Positions 26,981 to 36,115 of a stretch of DNA of 64,000 nucleotides are shown here, one piece after another (the first letter of the stretch is position 1; every line of letters starts with the position of its first letter). This stretch comes from Pseudomonas rhizosphaerae (GTDB taxonomy: Bacteria; Pseudomonadota; Gammaproteobacteria; Pseudomonadales; Pseudomonadaceae), in contig NZ_CP009533.1 of NCBI RefSeq assembly GCF_000761155.1, positions 4,016,001 to 4,080,000 of the forward strand, given 5' to 3'. Under the pieces are notes generated by a model that was given only the letters and a program-made list of their open reading frames with translations, did not search any database and was not told where the DNA came from. The translations under genes were made by a program, and so were the position numbers.

Positions 26981-27235
26981 GCACGGCATCTGGTGTGTGG
27001 GAGCAGGCTGTGGGAGCAGGTCTCTGCCCGCGAAGGCCTCACTGCGATCTGCCTGCCATACCGCGCCGCCTTCTTCGCGGGCAGAGCCCGCTCCCACAGG
27101 GGGGGCGTGGCACGGCATCTGGTGTGTGGGAGCGGGTCTCTGCCCGCGAAGGCCTCACCGCGATCTGCCTGCCATACCGCGCCGTCTTCTTCGCGGGCAG
27201 AGCCCCGCTCCCACAGGGGGGCGGGCCTAGCGGGT
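26981..27235. repeat. Tandemly duplicated REP pair (about 129 bp period)
   Basis: The unit begins gcacggcatctggtgtgtgg and contains the inverted arms gtctctgcccgcgaaggcct and ttcttcgcgggcagagcccg, separated by about 45 bp. It occurs at 26981 and again at 27110. A short direct duplication (gtgggagcag twice) sits at the start of the first copy. It lies between msbA and hldE. Confidence 0.85.
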
Positions 27236-27284
27236 GCTTGCGTGTTAATATCGCCGCCCTGTTCATTTTGTATGTGGGTTGCCC

Positions 27285-28706
27285 ATGAAGTTATCCATGC
27301 CGCGATTCGAATCGGCCCCTGTATTGGTGGTCGGCGATGTCATGCTCGACCGTTACTGGCATGGCGGTACTTCGCGCATTTCCCCCGAAGCACCGGTGCC
27401 GGTGGTCAAGGTCGAACAGATCGAGGACCGTCCCGGTGGTGCTGCCAACGTTGCGCTGAACATCGCTGCACTGGGTGCGCCGGCCTCTCTGGTCGGCGTG
27501 ACCGGGACCGATGAAGCCGCCGAGAGCCTGGGCAACAGCCTCAAGGCCGCCGGCGTCACTGCGGTGTTTCAGCGCATTGCCCACCAGCCGACCATCGTCA
27601 AGCTGCGGGTCATGAGCCGCCATCAACAACTGTTGCGCATCGACTTCGAAGAAGCGTTCGCCACCGACCCGGTTGCGCTGGCCGGTGATGTCGACGCACT
27701 GCTCAAAGGCGTCAAGGTGCTGGTGCTGTCGGACTACGGCAAAGGCGCTTTGAAGAACCACCAGGCGCTGATCCAGGCGGCGCGGGCGCGCAATATTCCT
27801 GTGCTGGCGGACCCCAAAGGCAAGGATTTCTCGATCTATCGCGGCGCCAGCCTGATCACGCCCAACCTCAGCGAATTCGAAACCATCGTCGGCGGGTGCG
27901 CCGATGAAGCGGAGCTGGTGGCCAAGGGTGCTGCGCTGATGAGCGACCTCGAGCTGGGCGCACTGCTGGTGACCCGTGGCGAACACGGCATGACCCTGCT
28001 GCGCCCCGAGCATCCAGCCTTGCACTTGCCTGCACGGGCGCGTGAAGTGTTCGATGTGACCGGTGCCGGCGATACGGTGATCTCCACGCTGGCGGCAGCC
28101 ATCGCGGCGGGCGAAGAACTGCCCCATGCCGTGGCTCTGGCCAACCTGGCGGCGGGCATTGTGGTCGGCAAGCTGGGTACCGCGGCGATCAGCGCGCCTG
28201 AACTGCGCCGGGCCATCCAGCGTGAAGAGGGCTCGGAGCGCGGGGTGTTGAGCCTTGAGCAGTTGCTGCTGGCAATCGACGATGCACGGGCGCACAACGA
28301 GCGCATCGTGTTCACCAATGGGTGTTTCGATATTCTGCACGCGGGACATGTGACGTACCTGGAACAGGCCCGCGCTCAGGGTGACCGTCTGATCGTGGCG
28401 GTCAACGACGATGCTTCGGTGAGCCGCCTGAAAGGGCCAGGGCGGCCGATCAACAGCGTTGACCGGCGCATGGCGGTGTTGGCCGGGCTGGGAGCGGTGG
28501 ATTGGGTGATCAGCTTTGCCGAAGGCACGCCGGAAAACCTGCTGACCCATGTGCGCCCGGATGTATTGGTCAAGGGCGGCGATTATTCGGTGGAACAGGT
28601 AGTGGGCGCCGATATCGTCAGCGCCTATGGCGGCACGGTGAAGGTCTTGGGCCTGGTGGAAAACAGCTCGACCACCGCCATCGTCGAGAAAATCCGCAGC
28701 CGCTGA
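27285..28706 (+). CDS. hldE: Bifunctional heptose-7-phosphate kinase / heptose-1-phosphate adenylyltransferase
   Basis: This encodes 473 residues from ATG 27285; a TTG six bases upstream is unlikely. Residues 1-about 315 form a PfkB/ribokinase-type sugar kinase: GGAANVALN near the start and [11 protein letters not shown] near residue 257, which holds the catalytic Asp and anion hole. Residues about 343-473 form a nucleotidyltransferase starting [20 protein letters not shown], with the HxGH motif, and later [12 protein letters not shown]. The product ADP-heptose precursor feeds the inner core of LPS. The two-domain fusion and length are typical of gammaproteobacterial HldE (formerly RfaE). Confidence 0.96.
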   Translation: MKLSMPRFESAPVLVVGDVMLDRYWHGGTSRISPEAPVPVVKVEQIEDRPGGAANVALNIAALGAPASLVGVTGTDEAAESLGNSLKAAGVTAVFQRIAHQPTIVKLRVMSRHQQLLRIDFEEAFATDPVALAGDVDALLKGVKVLVLSDYGKGALKNHQALIQAARARNIPVLADPKGKDFSIYRGASLITPNLSEFETIVGGCADEAELVAKGAALMSDLELGALLVTRGEHGMTLLRPEHPALHLPARAREVFDVTGAGDTVISTLAAAIAAGEELPHAVALANLAAGIVVGKLGTAAISAPELRRAIQREEGSERGVLSLEQLLLAIDDARAHNERIVFTNGCFDILHAGHVTYLEQARAQGDRLIVAVNDDASVSRLKGPGRPINSVDRRMAVLAGLGAVDWVISFAEGTPENLLTHVRPDVLVKGGDYSVEQVVGADIVSAYGGTVKVLGLVENSSTTAIVEKIRSR

Positions 28707-29190
28707 TCGCGAAATCCTGTGGGAGCGGTCATCGGCCGCGAATGGGGCGCTGCGGTGTGTCGATTGAACCGCAGTGCGGCTTTCGCGGCCACGGACCGCT
28801 CCCACGGGTGCAAATGCGCTGATCGCGAAGCCCTGTGGGAGCGGTCATCGGCCGCGAATGGGCGCTGCGGTGTGTCGATTGAACCGCAGTGCGGCTTTCG
28901 CGGCCACGGACCGCTCCCACAGAGGCGGATGCGCTGATCGCGAAACCCTGTGGGAGCGGTCATCGGCCGCGAATGGGCGCTGCGGTGTGTCGATTGAACC
29001 GCAGTGTGGCTTTCGCGGCCACGGACCGCTCCCACGGGTGCAAATGCGCTGATCGCGAAGCCCTGTGGGAGCGGTCATCGGCCGCGAATGGGCGCTGCGG
29101 TGTGTCGATTGAACCGCAGTGCGGCTTTCGCGGCCACGGACCGCTCCCACAGGTGCAAATGCGCTGATCGCGAAGCCCTGTGGGATCCGT
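28705..29190. repeat. Tandem array of a 115-bp BIME-like unit (four copies plus a partial fifth)
   Basis: Units start with gatcgcgaa at 28705, 28821, 28936, 29051 and 29166 (spacing 116, 115, 115, 115). Each unit contains gtgggagcggtcatcggccg and its mirror gcggccacggaccgctccca about 45 bp later. The centre of the unit is itself palindromic (ctgcggtgtgtcgattgaaccgcag). Copies differ at only a few bases. The fifth copy stops after ctgtgggatc, at the end of the neighbouring gene. Similarity between copies implies recent expansion. Confidence 0.95.
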
Positions 29191-29204
29191 TCTACAGAAT
29201 AGGC

Positions 29205-30170
29205 TTACTTGTGCAGGCCACTGCGCACCTTGCGCACCAGCACCCGGGCCTTGACCTTGAATTTCTGCAAGCTGGTGCGCGGTTTCTTCGGTACGACCAG
29301 GCCTTTCTCCGTCACCCAATCGCGCCAGCGCACGCGTTCGTCGCGGACCAGCCAACCCTCTTGTGCGGCGAAACTCTCGGCCAGGTAAACGCCCCGTGTG
29401 CTGGCGGCGTGCAGCTTGTCCTTCTTCAAGGTGTACAGCTCGGCAACCGGCTGCCCGTCTTTCAAGGGAATCAGATACAGGTCAGGCTTGCTGCGGCTTA
29501 GGCGGGTGATCAATTCCCCTTTTTCCAGCCGTTCCTCGACGTGGAACAGGCTCAGCGCCTTGGCCTGTGGCGGTACCTCCAGGCGCAGGTCGTACACCAG
29601 TTGCAACGACGCCGTTGGCACATGCACATACGCCCGAGGCCGCTCGATCAGGTTCAAGCTGCCGCATTTCACGGGCCGCGCTGCGCCCGAGCGGGTGCTC
29701 AAGCGAAAGGGCAGGGCTTCTGTATAGCGCAAGGCCTGGTCATACGGCGTCGGCAGCCAGGTGTCATTGAAACGCCCGCCCAGCCAGCCTTCCGAGGTTT
29801 CCAGCAAACACTCTTCGGCAATCTCCTGAATGGCCGTGTGCAGCGGCAGGTTCACCTCATGGGCCGGCACGTAGCCGGAAATCAGCTTGAGCACCACGTC
29901 GCCGCGGTCTTCGCGGCGCTGGCGCACCAGCACCCAATAATCGCGACCGCGCCAGTTCAAGGTCAGCCGGACCGAGACGCCGAGGTTGGCCAGTTCCACG
30001 CGGAAGCGTTCGCTGTCACTCACCTCGACCGGTTTGCGTCGTTCCAGGGTCTGGGCGAAATTCAACGGCATGCCCACGGCTTCATAGGTCAGGGCTTCGG
30101 GTGTGGCGTCGACGGCAAGGGGCAGGGTCTTGAAATTGCCTGGGTTCTTTCGTGTCAGGGTACGCGGCAT
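29205..30170 (-). CDS. Conserved pseudomonad protein of unknown function
   Basis: This encodes 321 residues from the ATG at 30170, which has GAAGGAGCC upstream; an upstream in-frame start 15 codons earlier is weaker. Homologues have at times been labelled metal ABC transporter ATPase, but no Walker A (GxxxxGK), signature or Walker B motif is present, so that name should not be used. There is no signal peptide. Features include a tryptophan/arginine-rich central part (RLTLNWRGRDYWVLVRQRRE) and a Nudix-like acidic helix (HTAIQEIAEECLLETSEGW; compare the Nudix REx2EExGU pattern). A basic tail (KKPRTSLQKFKVKARVLVRK) ends the protein. A degenerate Nudix fold is conceivable but not shown. Confidence 0.7.
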   Translation of the reverse strand: MPRTLTRKNPGNFKTLPLAVDATPEALTYEAVGMPLNFAQTLERRKPVEVSDSERFRVELANLGVSVRLTLNWRGRDYWVLVRQRREDRGDVVLKLISGYVPAHEVNLPLHTAIQEIAEECLLETSEGWLGGRFNDTWLPTPYDQALRYTEALPFRLSTRSGAARPVKCGSLNLIERPRAYVHVPTASLQLVYDLRLEVPPQAKALSLFHVEERLEKGELITRLSRSKPDLYLIPLKDGQPVAELYTLKKDKLHAASTRGVYLAESFAAQEGWLVRDERVRWRDWVTEKGLVVPKKPRTSLQKFKVKARVLVRKVRSGLHK

Positions 30171-30211
30171 TACGGCTCCTTCTTGCGTCGGGGTCGGCCG
30201 CGTCGGCGGCG

Positions 30212-31024
30212 TCAATTCCTGAGTAGCACGGCAGCGGCTGTCGCTACGTTGTGGGACAGGTGCAGCGGATTTATCGTTCCGACAATAGCACTGGCCACCC
30301 CTGGGTGGGCGAACAGCAACTCGAAGCTGGCACGCACGGGGTCGACCCCAGGTGCCAGGCAGGCATGGCCGCTGGCCAGCGCCTTCTTCACCAGAATGGC
30401 CTTGCCGTGGGCGGCCGCGTAGTCGAGCACCGGGCGCTCGGACTGCTCGCTCAGGTTGTAGGTGACCATGGCGCAGTCCCCGGTTTCCAAGGCTTTGAGC
30501 CCGCCCTGCACGGTTTTTCCAGAGAAGCCGAAGCCGCGAATCTTGCCTTCTGCCTTCAGCGCCGCCAACGTCTGGTACACCTCACAGCCTTGCAGAATAT
30601 CCAGGTCGTTGCCGTCCGAATGCACCAGCAGCAGATCGATGAAGTCTGTTTCCAGGCGTTTCAAACTGCGCTCCACCGAGAACCGCGTGTGCTCGGCGCT
30701 GAAGTCGAAGCGTGATTGGCCCGCTTCGAACTCTTCACCGACCTTGCTGACGATCACCCAATCCTGACGCTGGCCGCGCAGCAGCGGCCCCAAACGTTCT
30801 TCGCTGATGCCATAGGCCGGCGCGGTGTCGATCAGGTTGATGCCCAACTGGCGCGCCTGGCCCAGCAACAGGCGTGCGGCGTCGTCGTCGGGAATGGTGA
30901 AACCGTTGGGGTATTTCACCCCCTGGTCGCGGCCCAGCTTTACCGTGCCCAGGCCCAGGGGGGAGACCCACAGGCCGGTGTCGCCCAGCGGGCGGTGCAG
31001 GTCGTGCAGGGTCGGCAGGCTCAT
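30212..31024 (-). CDS. Aldo/keto reductase
   Basis: This encodes 270 residues. The start at 31024 overlaps the stop of the upstream gene by four bases (ATGA), so the two are cotranscribed. The AKR barrel shows LGLGTVKLGRD near the N-terminus. NLIDTAPAYG holds the catalytic Asp and Tyr, WVIVSKVGEE the catalytic Lys and DLLLVHSDG the active-site His. The C-terminal phrase ASAIVGTINPLHLSHNV is the NADPH-binding edge. It would reduce a carbonyl using NADPH; substrate unknown. Pairing with an FAD oxidoreductase suggests a shared small-molecule pathway, but none is apparent. Confidence 0.88.
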   Translation of the reverse strand: MSLPTLHDLHRPLGDTGLWVSPLGLGTVKLGRDQGVKYPNGFTIPDDDAARLLLGQARQLGINLIDTAPAYGISEERLGPLLRGQRQDWVIVSKVGEEFEAGQSRFDFSAEHTRFSVERSLKRLETDFIDLLLVHSDGNDLDILQGCEVYQTLAALKAEGKIRGFGFSGKTVQGGLKALETGDCAMVTYNLSEQSERPVLDYAAAHGKAILVKKALASGHACLAPGVDPVRASFELLFAHPGVASAIVGTINPLHLSHNVATAAAVLLRN

Positions 31025-32202
31025 GGCAGCAGTTCATCCCAGACAGGTGTGGCCAGGGCTGGTTTGGGCAGCTCGGGCAAGGGCGCATGGCTGTGCGGTG
31101 CGATGCCATCGCGTTGCAGGGCGCCGATGACGCGGTCGGCGAAATCCGGCGCCAGGGCCAGCTTGGTCGGCCAGCCCACCAGCAAGCCAGGTTGGTCGGC
31201 CAGAAAGGCGTTGTCCGGACGCACCAGCCCGGACTGGGCCGGCTCGGCGCGATTGACGCGCAAGGTGGCCCAGCGCAGCTGGCTTTGATCGACCCATGGC
31301 AGCAGGTGAGCGATTTCCTTCTGGGCAGCCGCGATCTGCTGCGCAGGATCGCGGGCCACACCATCGGCTTCGGCGATCTCGCCCCCCAAGTACCAGACCC
31401 ATTGGCCGTCGGCTCCCGGATGGGTGGTGACGGTGATGCGCGGCTTCGGCCCGCCGCCCAGGCAATGAGCGTACAGCGGTTTCAGGTTGGCGCCCTTGGC
31501 CAGCACCATGTGCAGGGGCCGCCGCTGCATCGTGGGTTGTTCGACGCCCAGTTCCGCCAGCAGGGCCTGGATGCCTTCGCCGGCGCTGAGCACTACGCGC
31601 TGGGCGCGAATCACCCGGCCGTCGACGATCAGCCCGGCCAGCCGGTTCTGGTCATGCTCATACAGTGGCTCGACACGCTCGCCTGCCAGCAGCCCATCGC
31701 CGGCCAACTCGGCCAGCCGAGCGACCAGGCTGGGCACATCGACCACCAGCTCGGCCAAGCGGTAGACCTTGCCCTTGAAGGCGCGGTCCTGCAGGGCAGG
31801 TGGCAGTTGCTCGCCCTTGACCTGATCGACCCGGCCGCGCACGGCCTTGCTGGCGAAGAAACTGGTGAGGTTGCCGGCCAGGGTGCCCGGCGACCACAGG
31901 TAATGCGCCTCGGACAGCAGGCGCACGCCCGAAAGGTCCAGTTCGCCCTGGCCAGCCAGTGCTTCGCGCCAGCGGCGGGGCATGTCGGCAATCGCCTCGG
32001 AAGCGCCCGTCAGCGCACCGTGCAGGGCGTATTTGGCACCGCCGTGAATGATCCCCTGGGCCTTGAACGTCTGCCCGCCGCCCAGGCGTGCGTTCTCCAC
32101 CAGCACCGTCGAATAGCCCAGGGCGCGCAACCGCGCATTGAGCCAGAGCCCGGCAACCCCGGCGCCGACGATGACGATATCAGTGGACAGTTCAGACGGC
32201 AT
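31021..32202 (-). CDS. FAD-dependent oxidoreductase (DAO family)
   Basis: This encodes 393 residues. The N-terminal dinucleotide-binding motif is IVIVGAGVAGLWLNARLRAL, with an acidic end to strand 2 (VLVENARLGGGQTF). It then has GIIHGGAKYALHG, typical of DAO-family flavoproteins, and RVVLSAGEGIQALLAELG for the second nucleotide-binding strand. A mid-section VTTHPGADGQWVWYLGGEIA lines the substrate site in this family. The protein is probably cytoplasmic. It is followed by an overlapping aldo/keto reductase gene and preceded by an SMR transporter on the same strand. The substrate is unknown. Confidence 0.85.
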   Translation of the reverse strand: MPSELSTDIVIVGAGVAGLWLNARLRALGYSTVLVENARLGGGQTFKAQGIIHGGAKYALHGALTGASEAIADMPRRWREALAGQGELDLSGVRLLSEAHYLWSPGTLAGNLTSFFASKAVRGRVDQVKGEQLPPALQDRAFKGKVYRLAELVVDVPSLVARLAELAGDGLLAGERVEPLYEHDQNRLAGLIVDGRVIRAQRVVLSAGEGIQALLAELGVEQPTMQRRPLHMVLAKGANLKPLYAHCLGGGPKPRITVTTHPGADGQWVWYLGGEIAEADGVARDPAQQIAAAQKEIAHLLPWVDQSQLRWATLRVNRAEPAQSGLVRPDNAFLADQPGLLVGWPTKLALAPDFADRVIGALQRDGIAPHSHAPLPELPKPALATPVWDELLP

Positions 32203-32244
32203 TGCAGACCTCGCAGGCTTGGACAGGCGGGGCAGTATACAGCC

Positions 32245-32577
32245 TCAGTGCCCGGTGGTTTTCGAGAACAGCTGGATCACCACCACGCCCAGCACGATCA
32301 GCGCCATACCGAGCATGGCCGGCAGGTCGAGCTTCTGCCCGTAGATGAACAGGGCGGCGATGCTGACCATGACGATGCCCATGCCTGCCCAGATGGCGTA
32401 GGCGATGCCCACCGGCACGGTGCGCACCACCAGGGTCAGCATCCAGAAGGCGATGCCATAGCCGACCACCACCAGGATCAACGGCAGCGGTGTGCTCAGG
32501 CCCTTGACGGCCTTCATGGACACGGTGGCGATCACTTCGGCGCAGATGGCGATGGCAAGAAAAACGTAGGCGTTCAT
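32245..32577 (-). CDS. Small multidrug resistance (SMR) family transporter
   Basis: This encodes 110 residues with four transmembrane helices. Helix 1 contains AICAEVIATVSMK with the essential Glu14, the proton/substrate site of EmrE-type SMR proteins. Helix 3-4 hold VGIAYAIWAGMGIVMVSI (the G-x-A-Y-A-x-W motif) and GMALIVLGVVVIQLF. The family exports lipophilic cations or guanidinium derivatives as antiparallel dimers. The intact YAIWAG motif looks more like the EmrE/QacE branch than SugE, but the exact substrate is undecided. No riboswitch-like structure was recognised in the 144-base leader. Confidence 0.92.
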   Translation of the reverse strand: MNAYVFLAIAICAEVIATVSMKAVKGLSTPLPLILVVVGYGIAFWMLTLVVRTVPVGIAYAIWAGMGIVMVSIAALFIYGQKLDLPAMLGMALIVLGVVVIQLFSKTTGH

Positions 32578-32721
32578 GTAGGGCTCCTGTTCGATGCAGG
32601 CATTCTAGGCGATGCGTGGCCGGCGCGGGTTCGTCCATTTCAAGCGACCACCGGGCAATCGGTTCGCAGGGTTGCGGCGGGCACTTGGTCAAGCATCATG
32701 ACCTGAGTACACTTCGCCGCC

Positions 32722-33993
32722 ATGAACAGAACTCTCTACACCTTGCTGTTTCACCTGGGGCTGCCGTTGCTGGCCGTGCGTCTATGGTTGCGCGCGCGCA
32801 AGGCGCCAGCCTATGGGCAGCGCCTGGGCGAGCGTTTCGCCTACCGCCTGCCGGCGATGCAGCCGGGGGGTATCTGGGTGCATGCCGTGTCGGTGGGCGA
32901 AAGCATTGCCGCCGCACCCATGATCCGCCAGTTGCTGCTGCGCCATCCCGAGCTGCCCATCACCGTGACCTGCATGACCCCGACCGGGTCGGAGCGCATC
33001 CAGGCGCTGTTCGCCGGCGAGCCGCGTATCCAGCATTGCTACCTGCCGTACGACCTGCCGTGGGCATCCGGCCGCTTTCTCGACCATGTGCGGCCGCGCC
33101 TGGCCGTGATCATCGAAACCGAACTGTGGCCCAACCATATTCACCAGTGCGCCCGGCGCGGCATCCCGGTGGCGCTGGCCAACGGCCGCCTCTCCGAGCG
33201 CTCGGCCAGGGGCTATGCGCGCTTCTCCCGGCTGACCGCGCCAATGCTGGCGGAAATGAGCTTGCTGGCGGTACAGACCGAAACCGAAGCGCAGCGTTTC
33301 CTGGCCTTGGGAGCACGTGCCGAGTGCGTGCAGGTGACGGGCTCGATCAAGTTCGATCTCAACGTAGACCCAACGGTGCCGGCCCGCGCCGCCCAGTTGC
33401 GCGAGCAATGGCAGGCCTGCGAGCGTCCGGTCTGGATCGCCGCGAGTACCCACGAGGGTGAAGATGAAGTGATATTGGCCGCCCATCGGCAGCTGCTGGC
33501 CAGCCATGGCGATGCGCTGTTGATTCTGGTCCCGCGGCACCAGGAGCGTTTCGCTTCGATGCATGCGTTGTGCAAGGCCCAGGGTTTCACCACGGTGCAG
33601 CGCTCGCTCGATCAGCCGGTCACGGCAGCAACCCAGGTGCTACTGGGCGATACCATGGGCGAGTTGCTGTTTCTCTATGCCCTGGCGGACATCGCGTTCG
33701 TCGGCGGCAGCCTGGTGGCCAACGGCGGGCACAACCCGCTGGAGCCTGCGGCACTGGCCAAGCCGGTGCTGAGTGGACCGCACATGTTCAATTTTCTCGA
33801 AATCGCAGCCATGATGCGCAAGGCCGGAGCCTTGATCGAAGTCGACGACGCCCAGGGCCTGGCGACGGCGGTGCGACAGTGGATAGAGCTGCCGCGTGAT
33901 GCCGTGCACAGCGGGCAGGCCGGACTCGCGGTCATGCGTGCCAACCAAGGCGCCTTGAAGCGTCTGCTCGACGCGCTCGACGCCCGGCTCTAG
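32722..33993 (+). CDS. waaA: 3-deoxy-D-manno-octulosonic acid (Kdo) transferase
   Basis: This encodes 423 residues, the normal WaaA length. An N-terminal hydrophobic anchor (TLLFHLGLPLLAVRLWLRAR) precedes the GT30 domain. Recognisable segments are GIWVHAVSVGESIAAAPMI, TVTCMTPTGSERI, LAVIIETELWPN, VALANGRLSERSARGYARF and VAASTHEGEDE-like WIAASTHEGEDEVIL. The C-terminal part has GDTMGELLFLYALADIAFVG and NGGHNPLEPAAL. The enzyme adds Kdo from CMP-Kdo to lipid IVA at the inner membrane. It is transcribed divergently from the SMR gene. It is a single gene, with the Pmp3-like gene starting 79 bases after its stop. Confidence 0.96.
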   Translation: MNRTLYTLLFHLGLPLLAVRLWLRARKAPAYGQRLGERFAYRLPAMQPGGIWVHAVSVGESIAAAPMIRQLLLRHPELPITVTCMTPTGSERIQALFAGEPRIQHCYLPYDLPWASGRFLDHVRPRLAVIIETELWPNHIHQCARRGIPVALANGRLSERSARGYARFSRLTAPMLAEMSLLAVQTETEAQRFLALGARAECVQVTGSIKFDLNVDPTVPARAAQLREQWQACERPVWIAASTHEGEDEVILAAHRQLLASHGDALLILVPRHQERFASMHALCKAQGFTTVQRSLDQPVTAATQVLLGDTMGELLFLYALADIAFVGGSLVANGGHNPLEPAALAKPVLSGPHMFNFLEIAAMMRKAGALIEVDDAQGLATAVRQWIELPRDAVHSGQAGLAVMRANQGALKRLLDALDARL

Positions 33994-34072
33994 CACCACG
34001 CTGACACACATGGCCGTGGAACGCCGGACTTTACCCGAGGTCTGTTATGCATCGACCTCAAGGAGCTGCACC

Positions 34073-34234
34073 ATGGACCTGATTCGCTATATTTTCGCCA
34101 TCCTCCTGCCACCCGTTGGCGTGTTCATGCAAGTGGGCTTCGGTGGGGCTTTCTGGCTCAACATCATACTGACGCTGCTGGGCTACATTCCTGGCATCAT
34201 TCATGCCGTGTACATCATCGCCAGCAGAAAGTAA
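34073..34234 (+). CDS. Pmp3/YqaE-family small membrane protein
   Basis: This encodes 53 residues from ATG 34073, preceded by AAGGAG at ideal distance. Two hydrophobic helices (YIFAILLPPVGVFMQVGFG and NIILTLLGYIPGIIHAVYII) flank a short loop. LLPPVGVF and LGYIPGIIHAVYII are the family signatures. Pmp3/YqaE proteins are stress-induced and thought to influence membrane potential or lipid packing. The strong stem-loop at 34243-34281 follows at once. Confidence 0.92.
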   Translation: MDLIRYIFAILLPPVGVFMQVGFGGAFWLNIILTLLGYIPGIIHAVYIIASRK

Positions 34235-34242
34235 CAAGGCCT

Positions 34243-34281
34243 GCCCAGGTGCGCTCGTCTGCCTGACGAGCGCACCTGGGC
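34243..34281. terminator. Bidirectional terminator stem-loop
   Basis: GCCCAGGTGCGCTCGTC (34243-34259) and its exact complement (34265-34281) form a 17-bp stem with loop TGCCT between convergent genes. GTTT follows on the plus strand. The long stem suits termination from both sides although the T-tract is short. Confidence 0.85.
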
Positions 34282-34285
34282 GCGT

Positions 34286-36115
34286 TTACAGCAGGTCGAC
34301 CAGTCCGCGATCTTCTTGCTGCATGACCTGCAGGTAGAACTGCCATTCCTTTTCCAGGGCATGGGCAAGGTTCGCGGCGTTGCGAAAGCCATGCCGCTCT
34401 TCGGCATAGTAATGCGCCTCGACGGGCACCCCATTGGCCTGCAACGCGGCGACCATGTCGCGGGTCTGCTGCGGGACGACCACCACGTCCAATTCCCCTT
34501 GAAAGAAGATCACCGGTGCAGTGATTCGGTCCGCATGCAGCAGCGGTGTGCGGTCCGCGTAGCGTTGGTGGTCGATGCCCGGGTCGCCGATCAGCCAGTC
34601 CAGGTAGTCGTTTTCGAACTTGTGCGTGACCCGCCCCAGGGCAGCCGGATCGCTGACGCCGTACTGGCTGGCGCCAGCGCGGAATACTTTGGCGAACGCC
34701 AGTGCACACAACACCGTATAGCCACCCGCACTACCGCCGCGCACGAATGCGCGCTGCGCATCGATGCGGCCTTGCGCAGCCAGATACTCGACTACGGCAC
34801 AGGCATCCTGCACGTCGCTTTCGCCCCAGCGCAGATGCAGGGCATGGCGATAGGCGCGGCCATGGTTGCTGCTGCCGCGATAGTTGAGATCGGCGACGGC
34901 GAAACCGCGCTGCGTCCAGTACTGGATACGTGGATCGAAGACCGGATAGCACGCCGACGTCGGTCCGCCGTGGATGAACACCACCAGCGGCGGATGGCGC
35001 TCGTCGCTGTGTGCGGCGTAGAAGAAACCGTGGGCCTGTTCGCCGCCGCTGGGGTAGCTGAGCGGGTGCGGCAGGCTGACCTGCTCGGCCGGCAAAGGCG
35101 AGTAGCCACCGGCCAGGGTACGTACGCTGTGGTCGTGGCGGTCGATGGCGATCACCGCCGATGGCTGCAGGGGCGAGCCGGCGATGGCGTAGAGGTGGTC
35201 GGCGTCCATGGCCAGTGCACGAAAGCGCGTGTACTCGCCGGTGTAGTCCACGCACTGGCCCTGCCCATCGCACAGGCCCAGACGGCCGAAGCCTGCTTCG
35301 AACCAACTGCTCAGGTAGCCTTGGTCGCTCGTCGGCAACCAGGTGCAGGCACCCAATTGCCAGGGGGCTGCAGCGTGATCGGCCTGGGCGGCGGGCAGTG
35401 GCGCCCAGTCGTCGCCGACCTCGGCCCAGGGTTGCCAGAAGCCCTGCGCGTCGGACAGGCCGTACAGCCGCCCCTGTTCGTCGAAGCGCGGCTGCTGCAG
35501 GCTGAAACCACTGGCTACACACTCGGGCACCGCCGCCAGTTCGCTGCACATCAGGCGCGTTTGCGTCCAGGGTTGATGGGGCCGATCCCATTCGATCCAG
35601 GCCAGGCGAGTACCGTCCGGGCTCAGTGCCGGTGATGCGTAGAAGTCGGCGCCTTCGGCCAGCACGCGATGGCGCTCGCTGGCCAGGTCGATGGCCACCA
35701 GACGATGGGTGTCGCCGTCTTCCTCCACCGCCAATACCTGGCCTGCGGCATATTCCAGCCCCCCGTAGCGCATCTGGCCGAAGCTCAAAGGCTGCGGCAG
35801 GCCACCGGCCACCGGCTGACGGTATAGCTGCTGGTCGGCCTCGTTGACGAACACCAGTTCATCGTTCGCCAGGCAGAACGAGCCACCCCCGTATTCATAG
35901 ACCCGGCTGCGCACGCTGTAACCGTCGGGCGTCAGGCACGTCGCTACGCCGTTTTGCTCGGTCCACACACGGCAGGCGCCATCTTGGGGGCGGAACTCGT
36001 TCCAGAACACGCCGGCGGGGCCAACGCGAAGTTCGGCGAAATCGGTCCCGGCGGCGACGGCTTGCGAAGCCGTGAAGCGGTCATGCTTTGGCGATGAGGC
36101 GTGAATTTCGGTCAT
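34286..36115 (-). CDS. S9 family (prolyl oligopeptidase-type) peptidase of the PQQ locus
   Basis: This encodes 609 residues from the ATG at 36115. The N-terminal two thirds look like the beta-propeller of S9 peptidases ([55 protein letters not shown]). The C-terminal hydrolase has [20 protein letters not shown], the nucleophile motif [11 protein letters not shown] (Ser near residue 460), [13 protein letters not shown] with the catalytic Asp and EERHGF with the catalytic His. Thus the triad is complete. It lies directly after and overlaps pqqE (35 bases). Pseudomonads often keep such a gene at the end of pqq operons. Its substrate is unknown; a role in processing the PqqA peptide has been proposed for peptidases at pqq loci, but the sequence does not show this. 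Confidence 0.9.
   Translation of the reverse strand: MTEIHASSPKHDRFTASQAVAAGTDFAELRVGPAGVFWNEFRPQDGACRVWTEQNGVATCLTPDGYSVRSRVYEYGGGSFCLANDELVFVNEADQQLYRQPVAGGLPQPLSFGQMRYGGLEYAAGQVLAVEEDGDTHRLVAIDLASERHRVLAEGADFYASPALSPDGTRLAWIEWDRPHQPWTQTRLMCSELAAVPECVASGFSLQQPRFDEQGRLYGLSDAQGFWQPWAEVGDDWAPLPAAQADHAAAPWQLGACTWLPTSDQGYLSSWFEAGFGRLGLCDGQGQCVDYTGEYTRFRALAMDADHLYAIAGSPLQPSAVIAIDRHDHSVRTLAGGYSPLPAEQVSLPHPLSYPSGGEQAHGFFYAAHSDERHPPLVVFIHGGPTSACYPVFDPRIQYWTQRGFAVADLNYRGSSNHGRAYRHALHLRWGESDVQDACAVVEYLAAQGRIDAQRAFVRGGSAGGYTVLCALAFAKVFRAGASQYGVSDPAALGRVTHKFENDYLDWLIGDPGIDHQRYADRTPLLHADRITAPVIFFQGELDVVVVPQQTRDMVAALQANGVPVEAHYYAEERHGFRNAANLAHALEKEWQFYLQVMQQEDRGLVDLL

Noticed and set aside
28705..29190. 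Possible CRISPR array
   Set aside because: Repeats are 115 bp, head-to-tail with no unique spacers, and contain REP palindromes; no cas genes are present.
32578..32721. Guanidine riboswitch upstream of the SMR transporter
   Set aside because: No paired ACGR hairpins or ykkC-like core could be found in the 144-base spacer.
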